64,000 bases of DNA from assembly GCA_006226545.1 (NCBI GenBank), contig SBGR01000038.1, positions 1 to 64,000 on the forward strand, in the 5' to 3' direction. This document shows positions 38,947 to 47,098 of the stretch, in pieces. The translations under genes were made by a program, and so were the position numbers. The notes beneath the pieces were generated by a model that worked only from the letters and a program-made list of their open reading frames with translations, made no database searches and was not told the origin of the DNA. Origin of the DNA: Bacteroidota bacterium. GTDB lineage: Bacteria > Bacteroidota > Bacteroidia > UBA8524. Each line of letters begins with the position of its first letter. Positions within the stretch are counted from its first letter, which is position 1.

Positions 38947-38980
38947 TGGCGCGCAATTTACGCTTTTCTTTTAGGGTGCT

Positions 38981-39010
38981 AAAAAAGAAAGAGCCGTCTT
39001 GCGACGGCTC
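38981..39010 (-). terminator. intrinsic terminator / possible attenuator upstream of kynU
   Basis: Perfect 8-bp stem GAGCCGTC/GACGGCTC (38991-39010) followed on the minus strand by TTTCTTTTTT. Confidence 0.85.
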
Positions 39011-39100
39011 AATCGGAGTGATCTGCTCATGATCGTACTTAAATCCCCCTTAAGTATGCTCCGTGCCAATAAGGGCAATTTAGCGACCATGAAATTAGAG
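39011..39100 (-). ncRNA. putative structured leader or 3'-UTR RNA preceding the terminator
   Basis: Minus strand: CGGAG/CTCCG closing stem around TACTTAA/TTAAGTA and GATC/GATC hairpins, plus upstream TGCC/GGCA hairpin. Confidence 0.45.
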
Positions 39101-39165
39101 GATTGAAAATCAACTAATTAATATATGTGCCATATTGAATATTATTCCGAATATGGGAAAAATAT

Positions 39166-40611
39166 CTAAGATAGGGAACTTAAAAGAGCTTTCAAGTAGT
39201 TCCAGAAATTCTCAACGGAAGCGATTCTCACGCGCTCATCCGGAGAGTGTGCTCCTCTAATATCCGGGCCAATGGATATCATGTCTAAGCCAGGGTAGCG
39301 ACCGTTGATGATACCACATTCTAGTCCGGCGTGGCAGGCGTTTACATCCGGTTCACGATTGAAAACAGTATGGTAAACTTCTATAGCGTGTTTGAGTAGT
39401 CCGGATTCCGGTTCAGGTTTCCATCCCGGGTAATCACCGGCATTTTCTACTGCAGCACCGATTTGTTCGAAAGCGGCTCTAACGGCATTGGCAATGTCCA
39501 TTTTAGCTGATTCAACCGAGCTGCGTTGAAGGCTTTGAGAAAGGAGTTGTCCATTTTTAATTAATACACGAGCTAGGTTAGAGCTTGTTTCTACCAATCC
39601 CGGAATGTCGGCACTCATTCTAAACACACCATTCGGTAATGAGTAGATGGCGCGGGTGATTTTCACTTGGGTGGTTACATCCAAGACTTCTGTCGGAATT
39701 GCCGCTGTTTCCAAATGGATATCCAAATGAGGGTCTGTCGTTCTCAATTCCTTTTTGATTTCATTACCCAGGTGGAGAATATGTTGCTCAAATTCACCGG
39801 CTTTGGTGATGTCAACAACAACGCTTGCAAAGGCTTCGCGTGGAATTGCGTTTCTTAAACCGCCACCGTCAATTCCGGCGATGCGCATTTGAAATTTAGA
39901 ATATCCTTGGTAGAGTAATCTGAACAGAATTTTATTGGCATTGCCTCTGCCCAAATGAATGTCCATGCCTGAATGCCCGCCTTGGAGTCCTTTTACGGTT
40001 AGGTAGTAGGCTTTTGTGTTGTTAGGGCAGTCTTCCATTTTGAGGTCCATGGTTACATTGGTATCAATGCCACCTGCACATCCAATGGTGATTTCTCTTT
40101 CGTCTTCAGTATCGAGGTTGAGTAATATTTTACCATCTAACATACCCGGTCCAAGGGTTTTTGCCCCGGTCATGCCTGCCTCTTCGTCTAACGTGAAAAG
40201 CGCTTCAATAGGAGGGTGGTCGAGGGTTTTATCTTCCAATACCGTTAAAATGTATGCTGCGCCCATACCGTTATCGGCTCCTAAGGTGGTGCCTTTGGCT
40301 TTCACCCATTCGCCGTCAATGTACATTTCAATTCCTTGGGTATCGAAATCAAAATCAGTATCCGCATTTTTCTGGTGCACCATGTCTAAGTGGGCTTGCA
40401 TGATCACCACCGGTGCATTCACTCCTTTACCTTGACCCGGTTTTTTTATGACCACGTTTCCGGTTTCATCGCTCAAAACTTCTAATCCAAGCGATTGTCC
40501 AAATTGCCTTACCCAAGCCGCTATTTGTTCTTCTTTTTTAGAAGCGCGCGGAATGGCATTTAGGCCTGAGAAATTCTTCCATACCGATTGTGGTTCTAAA
40601 CTCTCTAGCAT
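39166..40611 (-). CDS. pepD: aminoacyl-histidine dipeptidase (PepD)
   Basis: 481 aa; QAHLDMVHQKN, LGADNGMGAAYIL, LFTLDEEAGMTGA and GPDIRGAHSPDERV. Confidence 0.93.
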   Translation of the reverse strand: MLESLEPQSVWKNFSGLNAIPRASKKEEQIAAWVRQFGQSLGLEVLSDETGNVVIKKPGQGKGVNAPVVIMQAHLDMVHQKNADTDFDFDTQGIEMYIDGEWVKAKGTTLGADNGMGAAYILTVLEDKTLDHPPIEALFTLDEEAGMTGAKTLGPGMLDGKILLNLDTEDEREITIGCAGGIDTNVTMDLKMEDCPNNTKAYYLTVKGLQGGHSGMDIHLGRGNANKILFRLLYQGYSKFQMRIAGIDGGGLRNAIPREAFASVVVDITKAGEFEQHILHLGNEIKKELRTTDPHLDIHLETAAIPTEVLDVTTQVKITRAIYSLPNGVFRMSADIPGLVETSSNLARVLIKNGQLLSQSLQRSSVESAKMDIANAVRAAFEQIGAAVENAGDYPGWKPEPESGLLKHAIEVYHTVFNREPDVNACHAGLECGIINGRYPGLDMISIGPDIRGAHSPDERVRIASVENFWNYLKALLSSLS

Positions 40612-40773
40612 AGTTTTTCTATTTTTTTCGAACCTATTAAAAAAAGGCGAGATTTAGGTTAGAAACAAGGTATAATCCGCTCTGCTTAAGCGATGAAGTT
40701 CTTTTTTTAACTCCTTTGCTAGAGGTTTGTCGGTATTATTTTGCTTCTTTTGTGTAACAAAAATCCACATGAT

Positions 40774-41361
40774 ATGAAACGCTTGGTCTTCATCCTTATC
40801 ACCCTTTTTGCAGTTCAAGGTGTTCTGGCCAATGGGCCTCAAGCCAAGCTATGGAAGGATAAGGTTTGGCTCATTCCTGAAATGGGCTTAAGCGCCAATA
40901 CCATGTCGAGCGTGGAGTCTGAGGCAAATGGTGGTTTCTATTTTGGCGCAGGTTTACGTTTCGGTAGAAATGTTCATTTGGCTACCGGAATCTATTACCA
41001 AGGTTATCGCTTAAATGCGCAGTTCAATACGCAAACACCCGACAGTAGCAATTTCCAACCGCTGAATTCAAATTACCTCTGTTTCCCTATTCAAATTGGT
41101 TTTCACCTGATCAATACCAAGCTGTTTAAGTTTAGATTGGCCGGAGGAGCGGTAGCCTATCAGCACATCAATGGGACGGTTCAGAGCACAACTCAGCTTG
41201 ATTTCGCTAAAAGCCTTTGGTCTATGCGCATTACAGCCGGTATGGAAATTTGGCGTTTGGTGTTTAACGCCTCTTATGACCTTGGGGTTAGCGATGTATT
41301 TGTAAATGGTTTAGACAGCAAATACCGGGCGTTGAATGCCGGTATCGGATTTAGGTTTTAA
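40774..41361 (+). CDS. outer-membrane beta-barrel (PorT-like) protein
   Basis: Signal peptide; FYFGAGLRFGRNVHLATGIYYQGY and terminal GIGFRF; start refined to ATG 40774. Confidence 0.7.
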   Translation: MKRLVFILITLFAVQGVLANGPQAKLWKDKVWLIPEMGLSANTMSSVESEANGGFYFGAGLRFGRNVHLATGIYYQGYRLNAQFNTQTPDSSNFQPLNSNYLCFPIQIGFHLINTKLFKFRLAGGAVAYQHINGTVQSTTQLDFAKSLWSMRITAGMEIWRLVFNASYDLGVSDVFVNGLDSKYRALNAGIGFRF

Positions 41362-42206
41362 TCGGAACCTTTGGCCATGTGAATAACCCTTTGAGGGAAT
41401 GGAATAGTGATGTTGTGCTCCCTAAAGCTCTTGTCAATTTCAAATCGAATTTCACTTTTAATGCGTTCGATACGGAACATTTCACCACAGTGAAAAAACA
41501 GACGGAATTGCAATCCGTTGTCGCCAAAGTCGGTGAATTGAACCAAGGTTTTGTCTTTTTTTATGGTTTCCGGATGTGATTTGGCACATTGCAAAAGGAG
41601 TTTCTCCACATACCGCGTATCGCTACCATAAGCCACCGATACATCAACGTGAAAACGAGTCGGCGTTTCATTTTGAGTCCAGTTGATTACATGATCAGCA
41701 ATAAGCTTTTGATTTGGAACGAGAATGATAATGTCATCTCTCGTAATTACCCGCGTGGTTCGGAGTCCAACATCGAGTACTTTGCCCACCACTTGGTTGA
41801 TTTCTACAATGTCGCCACTCGAAACGGTGCGTTCTATGAGAATAACAACGCCGGCTACCAGGTCTTTGAAGGTGTCTTGTAAACCAAGTCCTAATCCAAC
41901 AAATAAGGCCGTAGAACCGGCAATCAATACGGTAATCTGAACCCCGAGGCTATCGAGCATTAATACGATACCGATGGTATAAACGAGGTAGCTTACAATC
42001 TGGCGGATAGCATAGGCCTTTCTCGAATCGATGTCGCCTGCCTTGATGCGTCGCTCAAAGAACATACGCAGCATGTACAGCACAAATTTGACAGCCACAA
42101 AGATGACCAATATCCCAACGAAGCTATAGACGTGCAAATCGAGGTTCTTGGTACTCAGAATCTCGTAGTTCATGAAATCTCTAAACTGCTGGAGTAGGTT
42201 GGCCAT
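41358..42206 (-). CDS. MscS-family mechanosensitive ion channel
   Basis: GLQDTFKDLVAGVVILIERTVSSGDIVEI pore/beta-domain signature. Confidence 0.9.
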   Translation of the reverse strand: MANLLQQFRDFMNYEILSTKNLDLHVYSFVGILVIFVAVKFVLYMLRMFFERRIKAGDIDSRKAYAIRQIVSYLVYTIGIVLMLDSLGVQITVLIAGSTALFVGLGLGLQDTFKDLVAGVVILIERTVSSGDIVEINQVVGKVLDVGLRTTRVITRDDIIILVPNQKLIADHVINWTQNETPTRFHVDVSVAYGSDTRYVEKLLLQCAKSHPETIKKDKTLVQFTDFGDNGLQFRLFFHCGEMFRIERIKSEIRFEIDKSFREHNITIPFPQRVIHMAKGSD

Positions 42207-42220
42207 GCTGTAAAAATAAA

Positions 42221-43522
42221 TTATTCGCGAGATAAAGCCACTTTATATGTCTCCAAACAACGTTCTCTTGCAAAAGCATGATCAACCATGGGTTTAGGGT
42301 ATTTGCTCGTGCCGTATTCCGGAATCCACTGTTTGATATACTGTTCTTCCGGGTCGAATTTTACTTGTTGTAGGTAAGGATTAAAAACCCTGAAATAGGG
42401 AGCTGCATCTACACCGCAGCCTGCAGCCCATTGCCAGCCGCCGTTATTGGAGGCGAGGTCAAAATCCAAGAGTTTCTCTGCGAAATAGGCTTCGCCCCAG
42501 CGCCAATCGATTAAAAGGTGTTTGGTTAAGAAGCTGGCCACTACCATGCGCACTCGGTTGTGCATATAGCCCGTAGCATTTAATTCACGCATGCCGGCAT
42601 CAACCATAGAGTAGCCTGTGGTGCCGTTTTTCCATCGCTCAAATTCTTGCTCGTTATTGCGCCATTCAATAAGGTCGTATTCAGGTCTGAATGCCTGGTT
42701 CACCACACGTGGAAAATGCCAGAGTATCGACTGGTAGAAATCGCGCCAGATTAATTCATTGAAGTACTTCTCATTCAAGGTCATGGCTTTACGTACCTTG
42801 TCGCGAATGCTGATGGTGCCAAAACGAAAATGCACGCTCAACTTAGAAGTGCCATCTTGTGCCGGAAAATCGCGGGTTTTATCGTAAACCTTAATTTTCG
42901 ACTGCACAATTTCTTTCGAGGGAATGGAAATAGTGCTCTCTTGGAACCCCATGTCGGTCAAACCGGGCATCGGCTTTGCCGAAAACGATTTGAAGTGATT
43001 AAAGTATTTTTCCGTTGGGTAAGCCTTGAGGTAGAATGCATTTAATTTGGCTTTCCAAGCTTTCGAATAGGGCGTATAAACCACGTAAGGATCGCCATTG
43101 TCTTTTAGAATTTCGCTGCCGTCAAAAATGACTTGGTCTTTGAAGCTGTGAAAAGAAATCCCTTTCGATTTTAGGAGTTGCTGCACTTCTGCATCGCGTT
43201 GTTTGGCGTAAGGCTCGTAGTCTTCATTGGTAAATACGGCCTCAAATTCAAACTCCTTTAAAAGCGATTGCCAGGCTGCCTCTGCAGAAGCATATTTAAC
43301 AACAAGATCGCTACCGAGGTCCTTTAGTTCGCTCTTCAGGCTTTTCAGGGTGTCATGAATAAATTGAACGCGGGCATCCTGCTTATTTTCTAGTTTATCT
43401 AAGATGTTTCGATCGAAGATAAAGACCGGAATCACCGAATCATACGCTTTCAATGCGCGGTATAAGCCGGCGTTATCGTGTAGTCGTAAGTCTCTTCTAA
43501 ACCAAAAAAGGGCTGTTTTCAT
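42221..43522 (-). CDS. phr: cryptochrome/deoxyribodipyrimidine photolyase
   Basis: LFWFRRDLRLHDNAGLY; FAEKLLDFDLASNNGGWQWAAGCGVDAAPYFRVFNP; start refined to MKTALFW. Confidence 0.93.
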   Translation of the reverse strand: MKTALFWFRRDLRLHDNAGLYRALKAYDSVIPVFIFDRNILDKLENKQDARVQFIHDTLKSLKSELKDLGSDLVVKYASAEAAWQSLLKEFEFEAVFTNEDYEPYAKQRDAEVQQLLKSKGISFHSFKDQVIFDGSEILKDNGDPYVVYTPYSKAWKAKLNAFYLKAYPTEKYFNHFKSFSAKPMPGLTDMGFQESTISIPSKEIVQSKIKVYDKTRDFPAQDGTSKLSVHFRFGTISIRDKVRKAMTLNEKYFNELIWRDFYQSILWHFPRVVNQAFRPEYDLIEWRNNEQEFERWKNGTTGYSMVDAGMRELNATGYMHNRVRMVVASFLTKHLLIDWRWGEAYFAEKLLDFDLASNNGGWQWAAGCGVDAAPYFRVFNPYLQQVKFDPEEQYIKQWIPEYGTSKYPKPMVDHAFARERCLETYKVALSRE

Positions 43523-44397
43523 AGTAAATCGGAGAGGACAACACTCAGATCGGTATGGTTTGCTTGCCATCCAATCTCAGCTCCTCTTACCGATATAACC
43601 TTGTGGTCGGCTAAAAGTTCATCGCTGAAATCGCCAAAAATTAATTTTAACGCAAAAGCAGGAACAGGTGGAAGCCAAACCGGTCGCTTCAGTTGTTTAG
43701 CGATGGTCTTGGTCATGGTTTTATTGGTGGTAAACTGTCCGCTTACGCCATTGAAAATACCGGTTCCGTTTTGGCATAGGCGATCAAATAATTGAGTAAG
43801 ATCGCGAATGTCTATCCAGCTTATCATTTGTTTTCCGCTACCTAAAACAGCGCCTGCACCCAGTTTGATGGGTTTAGACATGGCTTCCAGAAATCCGCCT
43901 TTATCGCTCAGCACAATACCTATACGCACAATAGCTGTATCAACCGGAGCTTTCAGCGCTTCTGCTTCCCAGTCGGAGCAGAGTTTAGCTAAAAAACCTT
44001 GACCCTGTGCAGAACTTTCATCCATGGTATTCCCTCCATTCGGGTAATAGCCAATGGCCGAAGCAGAAATGAATTTTTTTAGTTTCGGCATTTTCGGCAT
44101 GTATTTCAACAAAGTGGAGGTGCTTTGAAGCCGTGAATCGATGAGCTCTTGTTTGTATTTTTTAGTCCAAAGCTTACCGGAAACGCTGGCGCCGGCCAAG
44201 TTGATGATAACCTCCGTTTCCAAACAAGCTGCCTCATCCATCAATTGAGAGGAGGGGTCCCAAGAGAAAGTTTTTATATTTGCCTTTGGTGAAACTGAAC
44301 GGGAAAGTACCGCAACGTCATGACCTTCTTTTTTCAGGTGTGATGCTAATGCGGTTCCAACTAAACCGCTGCCTCCGGCAATTAAAATAGAACTCAT
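43519..44397 (-). CDS. TIGR01777-family NAD-dependent epimerase-like protein
   Basis: ILIAGGSGLVGTALASHL; ISASAIGYYPNGG; stop overlaps the photolyase start by 4 nt. Confidence 0.88.
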   Translation of the reverse strand: MSSILIAGGSGLVGTALASHLKKEGHDVAVLSRSVSPKANIKTFSWDPSSQLMDEAACLETEVIINLAGASVSGKLWTKKYKQELIDSRLQSTSTLLKYMPKMPKLKKFISASAIGYYPNGGNTMDESSAQGQGFLAKLCSDWEAEALKAPVDTAIVRIGIVLSDKGGFLEAMSKPIKLGAGAVLGSGKQMISWIDIRDLTQLFDRLCQNGTGIFNGVSGQFTTNKTMTKTIAKQLKRPVWLPPVPAFALKLIFGDFSDELLADHKVISVRGAEIGWQANHTDLSVVLSDLL

Positions 44398-44444
44398 CGG
44401 CTATGATTTTTAATAAGGTGTAAACAAAGCTAAACTTTAAGTGT

Positions 44445-45368
44445 TTGTCAAATAAAAACCACATAGCCTTGTCACGTTTTTCTATCAAAGACATAGAGAC
44501 GATTACCGGTATCAAAGCGCATACGCTGCGTATTTGGGAACAGCGGTATAACCTGATTGAGCCGAAGAGAACGGATACCAATATCAGGTATTACGATGAT
44601 AACGACCTGAAGTTTATTCTGAACGTATCCATCCTGAACAATTACGGAATCAAGATTTCCGAGATTGCTAAGATGCCGTTGAGTAAAATCCAAGAAATGG
44701 TACTCAGCATTTCGGAGAAAGACTCGCCTTTCGAAAGCCAGATCAAAGCACTGATATCAGCCATGTTTTCGCTGGATGAAGGAGCTTTTAACCGCATGCT
44801 GTCTACCAATATTTTGCGCATTGGCTTGGAAGAAACCATGATACGTGTGGTTTTCCCATTTTTACATCAGATTGGGGTACTTTGGCTTACAGGCAGTATT
44901 CATCCGGCGCACGAACATTTCATTACCAACCTTATCCGACAAAAGCTCTTTGTTGCCATTGATGCGCAAACAGGTGCAAGCAGCGGTAAATCTCGGCGGT
45001 TTTTATTGTTTCTACCTGAAGGCGAGCCGCATGAAATAGGTTTACTCTTCGCAAATTACATGATCCGTGCTCGCGGACATGAAGTGGTTTACCTGGGTCA
45101 GAATCTGCCTTTTGAAGATTTGAAAGTTGTATTTGAATTTTACAATCCGGAATACGTCTTAAGCGCGGTAACAAGCGGAGTAACGGATGGTGATATTCAG
45201 CATTTTGTAGATACGGTTTCCAATACTTGGCCTGATGCGAGTGTGATGCTTACCGGCTACCAAATTGTCAATGCCCAAAACCTGAAGGTCCCGAATAATG
45301 TGCAGGTGGTGCCCGATTTGGAATTCCTTCGTGCCTACGTTGAGCAGGTAGATCACGTTACCGTATAA
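44445..45368 (+). CDS. MerR-family regulator with cobalamin-binding domain (CarH/LitR-like)
   Basis: FSIKDIETITGIKAHTLRIWEQRYNLIEPKRTDTNIRYY; W...EHFITNLIRQKL; EGEPHEIGLL B12-binding His motif. TTG start, exact codon uncertain. Confidence 0.88.
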   Translation: MSNKNHIALSRFSIKDIETITGIKAHTLRIWEQRYNLIEPKRTDTNIRYYDDNDLKFILNVSILNNYGIKISEIAKMPLSKIQEMVLSISEKDSPFESQIKALISAMFSLDEGAFNRMLSTNILRIGLEETMIRVVFPFLHQIGVLWLTGSIHPAHEHFITNLIRQKLFVAIDAQTGASSGKSRRFLLFLPEGEPHEIGLLFANYMIRARGHEVVYLGQNLPFEDLKVVFEFYNPEYVLSAVTSGVTDGDIQHFVDTVSNTWPDASVMLTGYQIVNAQNLKVPNNVQVVPDLEFLRAYVEQVDHVTV

Positions 45369-45409
45369 TTTTTCTTGTAGCTCTTCACTTGGCTTGCTAA
45401 GTTTGTTGC

Positions 45410-47098
45410 ATGCCGCTACTTGAACTCCGAAACCTTGCTGTGTATTTCAAAGCTGAAAAGCAGGAGTTTGCTGCGGTTCAAGGATTAAATTTCAGTCTGA
45501 ATGCAGGCGAGTCTTTAGCGATTGTTGGCGAATCCGGATCTGGAAAAAGCGTTAGCCTAAAGGCCATGATGGGCTTGCTTCCGCAGCGAGCCATAGCGCG
45601 TATCGAAGGGGAGGCCTTATTTACTCGGGACAACAAAACGGTAGACTTGCTAAAGTTGAGTCAGAAGGAGTTACGCCCCTACCGAGGTAAAGGTTTAGCA
45701 ATGATTTTTCAAGAACCCATGACGGCCCTTAATCCCGTTATGCGCTGCGGCGAACAAATCTTAGAAGCGGTTCTGCTGCACACTAAACTAAAGGGTAAAG
45801 AAGCCAAGAACCGAGTTTTGGCTTTGCTCGAAGAAGTCAGGGTTTCAGAAACTGAACGAATTTATAAATCGTATCCACACGAGGTTTCCGGTGGACAAAG
45901 ACAGCGTGTGATGATTGCGATGGCCCTAGCCGGAGATCCGCAAGTGCTGATTGCCGATGAACCAACTACGGCGCTGGATGTTTCGGTGCAAGCTTCCATT
46001 TTAGAATTGCTTAAGCGACTCAAAGAAGAACGCGGAATGGCACTTATCTTTATTTCGCACGACCTCGGTGTGGTGAAACAAATTGCCGATCGCTGCCTTG
46101 TGATGTTCCGAGGGGTGAAATTGGAAGAACAAAATGCGGATGACTTATTTAGGTCGCCTCAACACGTATATACCAAAGCTTTATTGGCTTGCCGACCTGG
46201 AGCAAGAACACCGGGCACGCGGCTGCCTGTGATGCGTGATTTCTTCGATTTAACAGAAGAAGGGGAGTTTATTCCAAAAACGCTTGCTCCTGGTTATGAA
46301 GCGCTACACACCCGTCCTGAGCAAAACCCCTATTTGAAAATTGAAGACTTGAAAGTGAGCTACCTGGAATCAGGAGCCTGGGCCTCCAAACAGAAGAAAG
46401 AGGTGATTCATGGGCTCGACTTTGAAATTTTCAAAGGCGAAACCTTGGGTTTATTGGGCGAAAGTGGAAGTGGAAAGTCAACATTGGGCCGGGCCATTAT
46501 GCAGTTGATTCGGTATTCAGGAAAGGTTTGGCTGGAAGGCAAAAACCTGAACGGCAAAGACAGCTTGAGCCGCAGAAAATTGTCGGCAAAAATTCAACTG
46601 ATTTACCAAGATCCCTATGCTTCACTAAATCCGGTTCTGCGTGTTGGCGATGCCTTAGACGAGGTGATGTTGGTGCACGGCGAAGGTGATAGCAAAAAAC
46701 GAAAAGCAGCTTGTATAGCGATGTTGGAAAGAGTAGGACTTAGCGAATCGGATTTGGCCAAGTACCCACATGAATTTTCGGGGGGACAACGTCAGCGTAT
46801 TTCCATCGCTAGAGCACTTTTATGCAAACCTGAATTTATTGTTTGCGATGAGTCGGTTGCCGCTTTAGACGTTTCCGTTCAGGCGCAGGTATTGAATTTA
46901 CTCATGGAACTGAAGGCGGAGTTTGGGCTAACCTACCTCTTTATCACCCACGATTTACAAGTGGTAAAACACATTGCCGACCGTGTGCTGGTATTGAATA
47001 AAGGAGGTATAGCTGATTTGCAAGCTACGGCGGATTTGTTCCGAAATCCACAAGACGAATACACCAAAAACTTATTGGAAGCCTACCCGGTAGCTTGA
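45410..47098 (+). CDS. fused peptide ABC transporter ATP-binding protein (DppD-DppF/YejF-like)
   Basis: Two complete Walker A (GESGSGKSVS, GESGSGKSTLG) and signature (SGGQRQR) sets. Confidence 0.93.
   Translation: MPLLELRNLAVYFKAEKQEFAAVQGLNFSLNAGESLAIVGESGSGKSVSLKAMMGLLPQRAIARIEGEALFTRDNKTVDLLKLSQKELRPYRGKGLAMIFQEPMTALNPVMRCGEQILEAVLLHTKLKGKEAKNRVLALLEEVRVSETERIYKSYPHEVSGGQRQRVMIAMALAGDPQVLIADEPTTALDVSVQASILELLKRLKEERGMALIFISHDLGVVKQIADRCLVMFRGVKLEEQNADDLFRSPQHVYTKALLACRPGARTPGTRLPVMRDFFDLTEEGEFIPKTLAPGYEALHTRPEQNPYLKIEDLKVSYLESGAWASKQKKEVIHGLDFEIFKGETLGLLGESGSGKSTLGRAIMQLIRYSGKVWLEGKNLNGKDSLSRRKLSAKIQLIYQDPYASLNPVLRVGDALDEVMLVHGEGDSKKRKAACIAMLERVGLSESDLAKYPHEFSGGQRQRISIARALLCKPEFIVCDESVAALDVSVQAQVLNLLMELKAEFGLTYLFITHDLQVVKHIADRVLVLNKGGIADLQATADLFRNPQDEYTKNLLEAYPVA

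Noticed and set aside
45410-47098. Possible gene fusion artefact of two ABC ATPases
   Set aside because: Tandem fused DppD-DppF/YejF-like ATPases are common; one continuous ORF with both motif sets intact.
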